Below are positions 26,334 through 35,228 of a DNA stretch of 64,000 nucleotides, piece after piece. Source of the stretch: WTFV01 sp965200895 (lineage in GTDB: Bacteria > Acidobacteriota > Vicinamibacteria > Vicinamibacterales > UBA8438). Made by a program: the position numbers and the translations under genes. Each line of letters opens with the position of its first letter. Position 1 is the stretch's first letter. The notes under the pieces are model-generated. The model saw only the letters and a list, made by a program, of their open reading frames with translations, was not told where the DNA came from and ran no database searches. The stretch spans positions 372,001-436,000 of the forward strand of contig CBDAVM010000001.1 in NCBI GenBank assembly GCA_965200895.1, in the 5' to 3' direction.

Positions 26334-28760
26334 CTAGACGTGCGTCGACAGCTTGTTGTGAGCCTCGTCGAGCTCGGGGTTGAGCATCGTCAGGATCATG
26401 TCGCCCATGATCGGCGAGCGGTTGAAGTCGACGTTGCCGCCGAGCGCGTCGGAAATGGCGTTGAGCACGGCCCCCGCGCCGGCGCCGACCGGCGCCTCAC
26501 CGATGCCCTTGCAACCGACAGGATTGAAGGGATCGGGCAGTTCTGCGGCGCTCCACGCCATCTCCGCATCGTGCGGCGCGTCGAGAATCGTCGGCGGCCG
26601 GTTCGAGTAGAACCGCTTGGCCACGTGCAGCCCCCACTGCGGGTCCATGACCCACTTCTGGCCGAGGGCGACGCCGAAGCCCTGGATGCCGCCGCCGTGC
26701 ACCTGACCAGCGAAGTTCTGCGGGTGCAGGATCGTCCCGGCGTCGGACGCCACCTTGTAGTCCTTCAGCACGACCGCGCCGGTCTCGGTGTCCACCTCGA
26801 CCTCGGCGAAGCCGATGCAGAACGACATGTTCCGGCCGCCGGTCTCGAAGTTGTCCTTGATGGCGACCACGAGACCCCGACCGGCCAGCGCCGTCGCCGA
26901 CCGCGTCGTCATCTCGTTGATGTCCTCGGGCAACTCCGACCCGTCGTAGATGCCGCCGAGCTGGATGGCGCGCTCGGCCGCCTGACCGAATGTCATCGCC
27001 TGACCCCGGTTGCCGCGACGGAAGACACGACCGTCCGCCACGTCGAAGCTGTCCGGCGACCCGCCGAAACGATCCGCCGCGATCTCCTGCAGGCGCTTCT
27101 TTGCCTCCAGGCCGGCCGCCCAGTTCGAACGGGTGTGGGCGTGGGTCGTCATGCTGCCGCCCTGGATCGCGCTCCACGGCAGGTGCTTGCTGGTGTCGCC
27201 CCAGACGACCTCCGCCTGCTCCCACGGCGTATCCAGCGCTTCCATCGCCGCGCGGGACGTGTCGGAGAACGACTCGGTGCCGAGGTTGCCCACGCCGGTG
27301 TGAATCTCGACCATGCTGTCCGGTCGAATCACCAGCAGACCGTCGATACCCGACGTGCCGGCGGAGTAGGAGCTGATTGCGACGCCGACGCCGGTCACCC
27401 TGGTGCCGTTGCGCTGGCCGCTGCGGGCCTTCATGCCCTCCCAGCCGAACTCCTCGCGTGCCTTGTCGATGGCCTCCTTCGGGAAGGCGCTCGACACGTT
27501 GCCCTGCTGCCCCTGCCGCGGACGGCCGAACAGCGCCTGGCCCTGCGGCGCGTTGGTGTGGATGATGTCGAGCCGGTCGACGCCGAGCTGCCGCGCCGCC
27601 TTGTCGACGATCGGCGCGAACATCGCCACGGCCTGCACTCCGCCCGGCGCCCGCTGCGCGCCGCGCGGCGGCGTGTTGGTGTAGACGGTCACGCCACGCA
27701 CCCGCATGTGCTCCGGCTGGTACATCAGCGACGCCTGGTCGGCGCACGACATGTAGTCGCCGGACCGTCCGTAGGGGCCGCCGTCCTGCACCATCGTGAG
27801 GTCGATGGCCACGACGCGGCCGTCGCTCTTGAACCCGAACTTCGCGCGGGCCTGGATGCCCGGCCGGGCGCGCCCGAAGAAGTTCTCCTCCTGCCGGGTG
27901 ACGCGCATCATGACCGGCCGGCCGGCCTTGCGCGAGAGCAGCGCCGGAATGCGCGCCTGGATCGACGCCGAGATCTTGCTGCCGAACCCGCCGCCGCAGT
28001 ACTCGCCGATGAGCACGAGGTCGGTCGGATCGATGCCGATCCAGCGCGCCATGCCGCCCTCGGTGCGGGCCGTGCTCTGCGTCGAGCAGTGCATGTAGCA
28101 CTTGCCGTTCTGCCAGTAGGCCATCGCGGTCCGCGTCTCGAGCGGCTGATGCGACAGCGACGCGGAGAACACGGACTCGTCCAGAATGAGGTCGGCCTCG
28201 GCGAAGCCGGCCTCGACATCGCCGACCTGCCACTCGTCGGTGACCTCGCCGCCCGTCGGCATGACGCCGCGGTCGAACTCGCTCCAGTCGACGTTGTTCC
28301 ACTTGATCGTCGACAGGTCGCGCCCCGCCATCGTATTGCCGTCGAGCCGTGCGTTCGGCCCGCCCGCACGCAGGCTGTCCATCGGGTCGAGCACGAAGGG
28401 CAGCGGCTCGAAGTCGATCTGTACCGCCTCGACCGCCTCGGCCGCGGTCTCCTCGTCCACCGCCGCGATGGCGAGAATCGGCTCGCCCTCGTACAGCGGC
28501 TCGTTGGTCAGACCCGCCTCCTGCGGCGCCTCGGCCTCGGGCAGATCATCGGCGGTCAGAATCGCCTCGACGCCGTCCATCGCCAGCGCGGCGCTGGTGT
28601 CCAGGCGACGAACGCGCGCGTGCGGCATCGGGCTGACGAGCAGCTTGGTGAAGAGCATGCCCTCGGCGCGAAAGTCCTCGGCGTACTTCGCACGCCCCGT
28701 GACCTTGGCGATGATGTCGGGCGTCGTGTAGTCCTTGCCGATCAGCTTGTAGTCAGCCAT
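26334..28760 (-). CDS. Xanthine dehydrogenase family molybdopterin-binding subunit
   Basis: The 808-residue catalytic subunit has the typical N-terminal aldehyde-oxidase domain (DIIAKVTGRAKYAEDF), molybdopterin contacts LIGEYCGGGFGSK and APGGVQAVAMFAP, and the C-terminal GIGEAPVGAGAGAVLNAI whose Glu is the catalytic base. Substrate cannot be read with confidence. It lacks a signal peptide and lies 2 bases after the Tat-bearing FeS subunit gene. Members of this family hydroxylate purines, aldehydes or aromatic compounds. Confidence 0.92.
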   Translation of the reverse strand: MADYKLIGKDYTTPDIIAKVTGRAKYAEDFRAEGMLFTKLLVSPMPHARVRRLDTSAALAMDGVEAILTADDLPEAEAPQEAGLTNEPLYEGEPILAIAAVDEETAAEAVEAVQIDFEPLPFVLDPMDSLRAGGPNARLDGNTMAGRDLSTIKWNNVDWSEFDRGVMPTGGEVTDEWQVGDVEAGFAEADLILDESVFSASLSHQPLETRTAMAYWQNGKCYMHCSTQSTARTEGGMARWIGIDPTDLVLIGEYCGGGFGSKISASIQARIPALLSRKAGRPVMMRVTRQEENFFGRARPGIQARAKFGFKSDGRVVAIDLTMVQDGGPYGRSGDYMSCADQASLMYQPEHMRVRGVTVYTNTPPRGAQRAPGGVQAVAMFAPIVDKAARQLGVDRLDIIHTNAPQGQALFGRPRQGQQGNVSSAFPKEAIDKAREEFGWEGMKARSGQRNGTRVTGVGVAISSYSAGTSGIDGLLVIRPDSMVEIHTGVGNLGTESFSDTSRAAMEALDTPWEQAEVVWGDTSKHLPWSAIQGGSMTTHAHTRSNWAAGLEAKKRLQEIAADRFGGSPDSFDVADGRVFRRGNRGQAMTFGQAAERAIQLGGIYDGSELPEDINEMTTRSATALAGRGLVVAIKDNFETGGRNMSFCIGFAEVEVDTETGAVVLKDYKVASDAGTILHPQNFAGQVHGGGIQGFGVALGQKWVMDPQWGLHVAKRFYSNRPPTILDAPHDAEMAWSAAELPDPFNPVGCKGIGEAPVGAGAGAVLNAISDALGGNVDFNRSPIMGDMILTMLNPELDEAHNKLSTHV

Positions 28761-28762
28761 CG

Positions 28763-29422
28763 TCAGCTCCTCATCCCGTTACGCGTATACTCGCACGCCT
28801 TCTCGGCGACGTTGAGGATCTTGTTGTAGTCGATGCACCGGCAGATGTTGCCGGCGAGATGATGCGCGCACTCGCCCCGGGTCGCATCGGGCTTCTCGTT
28901 GGTCAACGCGACCATGTTCATGACGAAGCCGGGCATGCAGAAGGCGCACTGGAAGCCCTGCAGATCGACCACCGCCTGCTGGACCGGATGCAGCGTGCCG
29001 TCCGCGCCTTCGAGACCCTCGATGGTCTGAACCTCGCGACCGCGGACCTGGTGGGTCAGGGTGGAGCATGAGTACTGCGGAACCCCGTCCACGAGAACCG
29101 TGCACGCGCCGCACTCGGCGCGGTCGCAGCCGATCTTCGTGCCGGTCAGACCCAGCTTGTACCGCAGGGTCATGGCCAGGGTCTCCTGCGGCATGACCTC
29201 CACGCGGCGCTGCTGACCGTTGACGTTCAATGTCACCAGCCGCTCCACAGCGCCCGGCGCCTGCGCAAGGGCCACTCCGCGACCGCTGCTCAGTGCGCAG
29301 TGAACGTAGCTCGACGCCGATACACTGGCGCCGGTGGCGATCACTCCCTTGATGAAGCCCCGCCGAGTAACGCCCTGCTGCTCTGTGGTTGTCTGCACTT
29401 GCGTGTGCGCCACGTCTCCCAT
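28763..29422 (-). CDS. Tat-exported 2Fe-2S subunit of the molybdenum hydroxylase
   Basis: The 219-residue protein starts with a twin-arginine signal (TRRGFIKGVIATGASVSAS). Two [2Fe-2S] domains follow: a plant-ferredoxin-type cluster (GCDRAECGACTVLVDG, then Cys119) and the helical cluster (FQCAFCMPGFVM, GNICRC). It transfers electrons between the Mo cofactor and FAD. Because only this subunit has a signal, the assembled complex probably travels through Tat by hitchhiking. AGGAGG precedes the ATG. It is the first gene of the minus-strand cluster FeS-Mo-FAD-cytochrome b. Confidence 0.92.
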   Translation of the reverse strand: MGDVAHTQVQTTTEQQGVTRRGFIKGVIATGASVSASSYVHCALSSGRGVALAQAPGAVERLVTLNVNGQQRRVEVMPQETLAMTLRYKLGLTGTKIGCDRAECGACTVLVDGVPQYSCSTLTHQVRGREVQTIEGLEGADGTLHPVQQAVVDLQGFQCAFCMPGFVMNMVALTNEKPDATRGECAHHLAGNICRCIDYNKILNVAEKACEYTRNGMRS

Positions 29423-29649
29423 GAGACGACCTCCTCGTAGCGCGCCGCTGCGCGCCGGGAATCAGAGGAAACAAATACCCCTTCCAGAGAGAGGAAGCTT
29501 ACCACCGGAATCCTCGGATGCCAAGCCCCGATCACGACTTTCTGCACGGTGCCAGGATCGGCTGCAAGTGCTTCCATCTTCGGGGTTTGTACGACGGACC
29601 GCGCTGGTCTTCAAATGAGATTGAGTCGCAGTTTTGGTGACAGATGAGA

Positions 29650-30996
29650 TCATGGACCGATCATCCCGTGGGCGCGACCGAACCAGTAGCTCAGCAGGTA
29701 GTCGAGACCGTTCGTCTCGAACGGTGCCATTGCGAAACGGTCGCCGCCGGTCCGGTACGGATTGTGGACGAGGAAGCTCCAGGTCCGGCCACGCTGCGCT
29801 ATCGGCAGCGGCCCGTCGCCGGCGCGGGGAACGACCGGATCGGCCGTGAACGAGAACCCGAAGCGGCGCCCGTAGGCCGCGATGGTGTCGGCGTTCCACT
29901 TCATGTCGAGAGGCACATGGCGCAGCGTGTCGAGCGCAGCCGGGTCGTACGACCGGTCGCCGGTCCAGTGCCGGTGGAGGAACGTCGCCAGCGGGTTCGC
30001 CTCGACGTCGATGCCGGGGTGGACGCCGCCGTGGAACCAGCGCTGCGCCGCCCGTTCGTAGTGCGCACGCACGGCGGCATCGGCCTCGAGCTCCAGCAGC
30101 GGATACAGGGCGAGGGCGATCAGCACGTCGTCGGAGTGGTTCGCCTCGCGGGGCGGCCGGTCGAGACGCGCCCCCTCGCCGATGCGGGCGTAGCCCATCC
30201 GCAGCAGCCGCGCGTACTCGCGGTCGAACCGCGGCAGGCCGGTCAGCGCCTGCGCCACCTTGACCATCTGCAGCATCAGGAGCGCATTCATCGGCTCTTC
30301 ATCCGCGACGTATTCCGGGTCGTAGCGACCCCAGCGGGTCGGCTGGCCGTCGTAGCCGACGATCCGCAGGCCGTCGGCGACAATCGCGTCCACGACCTCG
30401 GAGACGACCTCCCCGATCGCCCGTCGCTCGCCGGCGTCGGCGAGCCCGATTCCGTACACGAAGAGACCGAACATCATCGCGTCGACCTGATCGGAACTGA
30501 CGTTGCCGCGCCAGCGGCGGCTGCCGTCCGCACTCGACCACCATCTCCCGTCATCGAACCACGGCTCGTCGACCGGCGCCGATGCGCGCGCCAGCAGCCC
30601 GCGGCGACCCGTCACCGCCACCAGATGCCGCAGTGCCCCGCTGGCCGCCCGCGCCCGGCGCGCCGCCTCCGGATCGCCGGTAGCGAGGTGACGCCACGTC
30701 TGGGCCGCGCAGTACAGGCCGGTCATGTAGGCCGTATCCGACATGTTGTAGGTGACGTAGGGACGCTGTGGCGTGGGCAGCCGCCGCCGGACCCGCACCT
30801 GCCCGTCGGCCGCGAGGAAGCGCTCGGCGAGGTCGACGTCGAACAGCCGCGCCTTGGCGGCCAGGGACAGGTCGTCGCTCGCGTGCAGGCAGACCGCGGC
30901 GGTGCAGACGGCGGCGGCGGCGACACTCAGTCCTGCGGCCAGCGGCCGCCTGGCCGCGCGGGTCCCCGCGCGCGCCCGGCAGGGGGTGGACATCAT
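29650..30996 (-). CDS. Secreted protein of unknown function, possibly alpha/alpha-barrel
   Basis: From the ATGATG at 30996 the protein has 448 residues, with an N-terminal signal (AAGLSVAAAAVCTAAVCLHA). The body has regular helical segments and many Trp/Tyr (WRHLATGDPEAARRA, DQVDAMMFGLFVYGIGLADA, EEPMNALLMLQMVKVAQAL), a pattern resembling six-hairpin (alpha/alpha)6 toroid enzymes such as glycosidases or lyases. I do not recognise a named family. The start overlaps the sulfatase stop as ATGA, so it is probably a functional partner of the sulfatase. Frame upstream of 30996 is a sulfatase shadow. Confidence 0.65.
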   Translation of the reverse strand: MMSTPCRARAGTRAARRPLAAGLSVAAAAVCTAAVCLHASDDLSLAAKARLFDVDLAERFLAADGQVRVRRRLPTPQRPYVTYNMSDTAYMTGLYCAAQTWRHLATGDPEAARRARAASGALRHLVAVTGRRGLLARASAPVDEPWFDDGRWWSSADGSRRWRGNVSSDQVDAMMFGLFVYGIGLADAGERRAIGEVVSEVVDAIVADGLRIVGYDGQPTRWGRYDPEYVADEEPMNALLMLQMVKVAQALTGLPRFDREYARLLRMGYARIGEGARLDRPPREANHSDDVLIALALYPLLELEADAAVRAHYERAAQRWFHGGVHPGIDVEANPLATFLHRHWTGDRSYDPAALDTLRHVPLDMKWNADTIAAYGRRFGFSFTADPVVPRAGDGPLPIAQRGRTWSFLVHNPYRTGGDRFAMAPFETNGLDYLLSYWFGRAHGMIGP

Positions 30997-32522
30997 CGCG
31001 GGCCGCGAGCGTCGAACAGTGGTTCGGCGACGGTCATCCCGGCGCGGTGGGCCTCCATCGCGGCCAGCAGCTCGGCGACGACGTCGGGACGCTCGGCCGC
31101 CAGGTCGTGGCGCTCGCCGGGGTCCTCGCCGAGATGGAACAGCAGCGGCGGGTCGTGTTCGGTGCGCTCGCCGCCGAGCCCGTAGCGGCCCTCGGTCACC
31201 AGGTGCGCCTTGTACGGCCCCCGGCGGTACGCGTAGAGCTCGCCCATGCGGTAGAACGCCATCCAGTCGCGCGGGCTCGGCCCCGTTCCGAGCAGCGCCG
31301 GCGACAGATCGACCCCGTCCAGCGGCCGGTCGTCCGGCGCCCTTCCCCCCGCCAGCGGCAGGATCGTCGTCATCAGGTCCGTGGTCGCGCCAATCTCCTG
31401 GACGACGCCGGGTTCGATGGTCTCCGGCCACCAGAAGATGCCCGGCACGCGCATCCCGCCCTCCCAGGTCGTGCCCTTGCCCTGGCGGAGCAGGCCGGCG
31501 CTGCCGCCGTGCTGGCGGTAGGACAGCCACGGCCCGTTGTCGCTGGAGAAGATCTCACCAGCGTGCGCCCGGCCAGCCTTTCCTCGCGCAGCGTGTCCAG
31601 GATGCGGCTCCTCGCGCAGCGTGTCCAGGATGCGGCCGACGCTCCAGTCGATCTCCTCGATGACGTCGCCGTAGCGGCCGGCGGCGCTGCGGCCCGCGAA
31701 CGCCGCGGAGCGGAAGAGCGGAACGTGCGGCATGGTGTGCGGCACATAGAGGAAGAACGGCTCATCCCGGTGCTGCCGGATGAACTGCACCGCCTCCTCG
31801 GTGTAGCGCCGGGTGATCGTCGTCTGGTCGGCCGGCCGCTCCAGCTCCTCCTCGTTGCGCATCAGCGGCACCCGCCAGTAGTCGATGGCCGGGTCGAAGA
31901 TCGCCGCGCGCGCCTCCGGACCCGGCGGCGTCTGCCGGTCCATGTCGTTCGAGTACGGGATCCCGAACCACGAATCGAAGCCGTGGCGCAGCGGACGGTG
32001 CTCCGGCCGGTGGCCGAGGTGCCACTTCCCGACGATGCCGGTCGCGTAGCCGAGCGCCTTGAGCGCTTCGGCCAACGTGATCTCGGCGTCCGGGAGTCCG
32101 TGATGCGAGTCCGGGAAGAACACGCCCTGGCGGCGTCCGAACATCCCGCTCCGCAGGTGGATGCGCCCGGTCAGCAGCGCCGCCCGGCTCGGGGAGCAGA
32201 CCGGCGCCTGCGAGTAGAAGCTGGTCCAGCGCTTGCCCTCGGCCGCCATGCGGTCCAGATGCGGCGTCCGGATCGTCGGGTGACCGTAGGCGCCGAGGTC
32301 TCCGTAGCCGAGGTCGTCCGCGAAGATGATGACGAAGTTGGGCGGCCCGCTCTGCGCCGGCAGCGGATGCAGTGCGTCGACCGCGCCTGCCGCGAGGACC
32401 GCGAGCAGTACGAACCCCGCCGTCCGCAACACCGCCCGGGCGGCGTTCGCCGACCTCCCGGGCCGGTGCGCATCGTCGGGCCGCCGCGCCGTCGCGCCGG
32501 ACTGCCGGTCGGTGGCTGACAT
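30993..32522 (-). CDS. Exported arylsulfatase-type sulfatase, with an internal scrambled segment
   Basis: The 509-residue protein has an N-terminal hydrophobic signal (AVLRTAGFVLLAVLAAGAV) and the sulfatase core: FVIIFADDLGYGDLGAYG (metal Asp pair), the formylglycine motif CSPSR at 109-113, GKWHLGH, PHTMPHVPL and SSDNGPW. It should hydrolyse sulfate esters after maturation by an anaerobic or FGE-type enzyme. A perfect 28-base duplication (31581-31636) plus two extra bases restores the frame but replaces the usual residues before IFSSDNG with about 17 scrambled ones. Activity is therefore uncertain. The start at 32522 has GAGGAAG upstream. Confidence 0.85.
   Translation of the reverse strand: MSATDRQSGATARRPDDAHRPGRSANAARAVLRTAGFVLLAVLAAGAVDALHPLPAQSGPPNFVIIFADDLGYGDLGAYGHPTIRTPHLDRMAAEGKRWTSFYSQAPVCSPSRAALLTGRIHLRSGMFGRRQGVFFPDSHHGLPDAEITLAEALKALGYATGIVGKWHLGHRPEHRPLRHGFDSWFGIPYSNDMDRQTPPGPEARAAIFDPAIDYWRVPLMRNEEELERPADQTTITRRYTEEAVQFIRQHRDEPFFLYVPHTMPHVPLFRSAAFAGRSAAGRYGDVIEEIDWSVGRILDTLREEPHPGHAARGKAGRAHAGEIFSSDNGPWLSYRQHGGSAGLLRQGKGTTWEGGMRVPGIFWWPETIEPGVVQEIGATTDLMTTILPLAGGRAPDDRPLDGVDLSPALLGTGPSPRDWMAFYRMGELYAYRRGPYKAHLVTEGRYGLGGERTEHDPPLLFHLGEDPGERHDLAAERPDVVAELLAAMEAHRAGMTVAEPLFDARGPR
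31581..31636. repeat. Perfect 28-base tandem duplication inside the sulfatase gene
   Basis: The 28-mer beginning TCCTCGCGCAGCGTGTCC occurs twice without change at 31581-31608 and 31609-31636. On the coding strand it duplicates the codons for GRILDTLREE. Alone it would shift the frame by one base. Two additional bases about 35 nucleotides downstream in the gene bring the total insertion to 30 and restore the frame before IFSSDNG. Confidence 0.92.
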
Positions 32523-32788
32523 GGCTTCCTCAATCTTCCGCATCTTCCGCCGTGGCGATCCGGATCGGACAGCGCCTCGGAGTCGCGGCGTCGGCCGCGG
32601 CGGTCGTCGGCCAGCGATCATACCGCCATACCGCCCGGTCACCCCGGATGACACGCGCTGCGTCCGGCGCCCGGCATGGCGCGCCCGGTCTGCCGACGGC
32701 GCCGACGTGAGCTTGCGGGTGGGCAAAGGCCGACACCGCGTGCCGCTCGGAGCACCGAAATCTGCCGGGGGTGGAACATGCAGCGCGT

Positions 32789-32800
32789 TCATACGTATGA
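32789..32800 (+). promoter_or_regulatory. Palindromic operator candidate TCATACGTATGA
   Basis: A perfect 12-base palindrome lies 36 bases before the tetR start, in a locally AT-richer stretch. TetR/AcrR-type regulators commonly bind such sites and control themselves; the role here is inferred from position. Confidence 0.5.
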
Positions 32801-32836
32801 TTGAAACAGGCGTTTGAGCGCAGGAGACTCCGACGG

Positions 32837-33493
32837 ATGGCAATCGACACCCGGGATCGGATCCTCGACGTCGCGGAGCGGATGTTCGGCGAGCGCGGGT
32901 TCCCGGCGACCTCGCTGCGCGACATCACGGCCGAGGCCGGGGTCAATGTCGCGTCCGTGAACTACCACTTCGGTTCGAAAGAGGCGCTGCTGGCCGAGGT
33001 CCTCGAACGCCGCCTCAAGCCGATCAACGAGCGCCGGATGGAGCTGCTCGACGCGGTCGAGGCGCGGGCGGGGGGGGACCCGCCGGAGCTCGACGCGGTC
33101 GTGCGGGCGTTTCTGTCGCCTCCGTTCCACAGCCAGCGCGTGTGGGGCGACAAGGGCAGGGCTTTCCTGCGCCTGGTGGGACGGATCCACAGCGAGACGA
33201 ACGAGGAGTTCCGGGCGACCTTCGTCAAGCAGTTCGACGCCGTGTTCCAGCGGTTCACGGCGGCGCTGCGCCGCGCGTTGCCGACGCTCGACGAGGCGGA
33301 CCTGAGCTGGCGAATGGCGTTCATGATCGGGTCGATGGCGTTCACGATGTCCTGGGGAGCGACGCTGGCGTCGCGCGACCCCGGCGCGGCGCGCAGTCCG
33401 GAGGATGTGCTCGAGTCGCTCGTGCTGTACGCCGCGGCCGGCATGGCGGCGCCTGTGCCGGTGGGCGTGGCGGCCGGCCCGGCAGCGCATTGA
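32837..33493 (+). CDS. TetR/AcrR-family regulator of the efflux operon
   Basis: The 218-residue protein has an N-terminal helix-turn-helix typical of TetR (RDRILDVAERMFGERGF, then RDITAEAGVNVASVNYHFG, with the usual YHFGSKEALL). The C-terminal ligand domain resembles the CerR/CecR-like group (FLRLVGRIHSETNEEF). The ATG at 32837 begins the conserved region, and CAGGAG is just upstream. It lies directly before the TolC-adaptor-RND genes on the same strand and probably represses them until an inducer binds. Confidence 0.88.
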   Translation: MAIDTRDRILDVAERMFGERGFPATSLRDITAEAGVNVASVNYHFGSKEALLAEVLERRLKPINERRMELLDAVEARAGGDPPELDAVVRAFLSPPFHSQRVWGDKGRAFLRLVGRIHSETNEEFRATFVKQFDAVFQRFTAALRRALPTLDEADLSWRMAFMIGSMAFTMSWGATLASRDPGAARSPEDVLESLVLYAAAGMAAPVPVGVAAGPAAH

Positions 33494-33656
33494 GGGAGGT
33501 CGGCTCCGCGGTGTGCTGGAGATCGATGTGCAGGTGTTGAACAGGACTTCGTGGAGAGTTCACCGGGCGGCCGGCCCGGCAGCAATGAACCCGACTCGGC
33601 ACGGCGACACCGGGCGCGGCGGCGCGCCCGGTCGGACCGGCGGGAGCGTTACGACC

Positions 33657-35195
33657 ATGAGTCTCCCAGCAGCGGGATTGCGGGGCGCACCCGCCGCAAC
33701 GGCCGCAGTGCCGTACGCGGGCGGCCTGTCCACGATCGGCGAGCGGACGCGCCGGATCGTGGGTGTCGCAGTGGTCATGGCGCTGGGCGCGGGATGCGCC
33801 ACCGCGCCGCCGGTGACGGCTCCGGACCTCCAGGTTCCGGTACCGGAGACGTGGACGGCCGGCGGGACGGCGGCGGGCGAGCTCGGCCCGGACTGGTGGA
33901 TGGACTTCGATGACGCCGGGCTGTCGGCCGCCATCGAGACGGTGCTGGCGCAGAACCTGGACCTGCGGGCCGCCGCCGCGCGCCTCGAACAGGCCGCAGC
34001 CGACGCGCGGGTGGCGTCGGGCGCTCTGCGGCCGTCCATCGACGCGTCGTACAACGGCAGCCGCCGCAGGCAGAACTTCGTCGGCTTCCCGATACCGGGC
34101 GCGGAGGACCGTGTGCTGAGCACGGTTTTCGCCAGCCAGGGCCTCTCGCTGGCGACGACCTGGGAGGTCGACCTCTGGGGCCGCCTGCGGGCCGGGGAAC
34201 AGGCCGCCCTGGCCGACCTGCAGCGCTCCGCCGCGGACCTGCGGGGCGCGCAGTTGTCGATGGCCGGACAGACCGCCAGGGCCTGGTTCGCCATCGCCGA
34301 GGCGCAGCAGCAGGTGCTGCTGTCGGAGGCGACCGTGGCCAGCTTCGGCGAGTCGGCCGAGCGGGTCCGCGATCGCTTCGAATCGGGCGTCCGGCCGGCG
34401 CTCGATCTGCGGCTGGCCATGCTGAACCTGTCGAACGCGCAGGCCGATCTCGCGCAGCGGCGGCAGCAGCTCGATGCCTCGATCCGGCAGATCGAGGTGC
34501 TGCTCACGCGGTACGCCGGGGGCGAGGTCAACCCACCGGCGGAGCTGCCGGCCATGCCGGCGGCGGTGCCGGCCGGCGTGCCGGCCGACCTGGTGGCGCG
34601 ACGCCCGGACCTGGTTGCGGCCGAACGCCTGGTCGCGGCCTCCGAGGCGCGGCTGCGGGTGGCCCGGCGGGAGCTGCTACCCAGCTTCAGCCTCACGGCC
34701 GACACCGGCACCTCCACGAACTCGCTGCGTACGCTGCTGAACGGAGACTTCCGCGTCTGGAGCTTCGTCGGCAACGTGCTCGCCCCGCTGTGGCAGGGCG
34801 GCCGGCTGCGCGCGCAGATCAGCCGGGCGGAGGCCCGCGTCGCCGAGGTGCTGGCGACCTACGTCAACGCCGCGCTGGTCGCCTATTCCGAGGTGGAGAC
34901 GGCGCTGGCGGCCGAGGAGCACCTGGCCGAGCGGGTCGTCCAACTGACGGACTCCGTCGAGCAGGCGCGCGCCGCCGAACGTCTGGCCGACGAGCGCTAC
35001 CGGACCGGTCTGGACACGTACATCACGGTGCTCGATTCGCAACGATCGGCGTTTCAGGCCGAATCGCAGTTGATCGCGGCGCGACGCCTCCGTCTCGAGA
35101 ACCGCGTGGATCTCTACCTGGCCCTCGGCGGCGGGTTCGAGCGGCTCGAACCGCCGGTCACGCTGGCCAATCTCAGCGGCGCCGCCACCGATTGA
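33657..35195 (+). CDS. TolC/NodT-family outer-membrane efflux lipoprotein
   Basis: From the ATG at 33657 the protein has 512 residues. A lipobox MALGAGC gives a lipid-anchored N-terminus near residue 48. Two outer-membrane efflux (OEP) repeats follow, with FASQGLSLATTWEVDLWGRL and the matching later segment VLAPLWQGGRLRAQI, and long coiled segments (NLDLRAAAARLEQAAADARV). It would form the outer channel of the tripartite pump with the next two gene products. GGAG lies about 11 bases before the start; a further-in start near the lipobox is possible. Confidence 0.88.
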   Translation: MSLPAAGLRGAPAATAAVPYAGGLSTIGERTRRIVGVAVVMALGAGCATAPPVTAPDLQVPVPETWTAGGTAAGELGPDWWMDFDDAGLSAAIETVLAQNLDLRAAAARLEQAAADARVASGALRPSIDASYNGSRRRQNFVGFPIPGAEDRVLSTVFASQGLSLATTWEVDLWGRLRAGEQAALADLQRSAADLRGAQLSMAGQTARAWFAIAEAQQQVLLSEATVASFGESAERVRDRFESGVRPALDLRLAMLNLSNAQADLAQRRQQLDASIRQIEVLLTRYAGGEVNPPAELPAMPAAVPAGVPADLVARRPDLVAAERLVAASEARLRVARRELLPSFSLTADTGTSTNSLRTLLNGDFRVWSFVGNVLAPLWQGGRLRAQISRAEARVAEVLATYVNAALVAYSEVETALAAEEHLAERVVQLTDSVEQARAAERLADERYRTGLDTYITVLDSQRSAFQAESQLIAARRLRLENRVDLYLALGGGFERLEPPVTLANLSGAATD

Positions 35196-35228
35196 GCCGA
35201 CTGGCGACGCCGCACGAAAGACAGGCAC

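Noticed and set aside
24924..28829. A 1301-codon open frame on the plus strand
   Set aside because: It is antisense to the molybdenum hydroxylase genes, which have clear motifs; long antisense frames are common at this GC content.
30997..31530. N-terminal extension of the secreted protein at 29650
   Set aside because: It is a shadow frame of the sulfatase and lacks a signal peptide.
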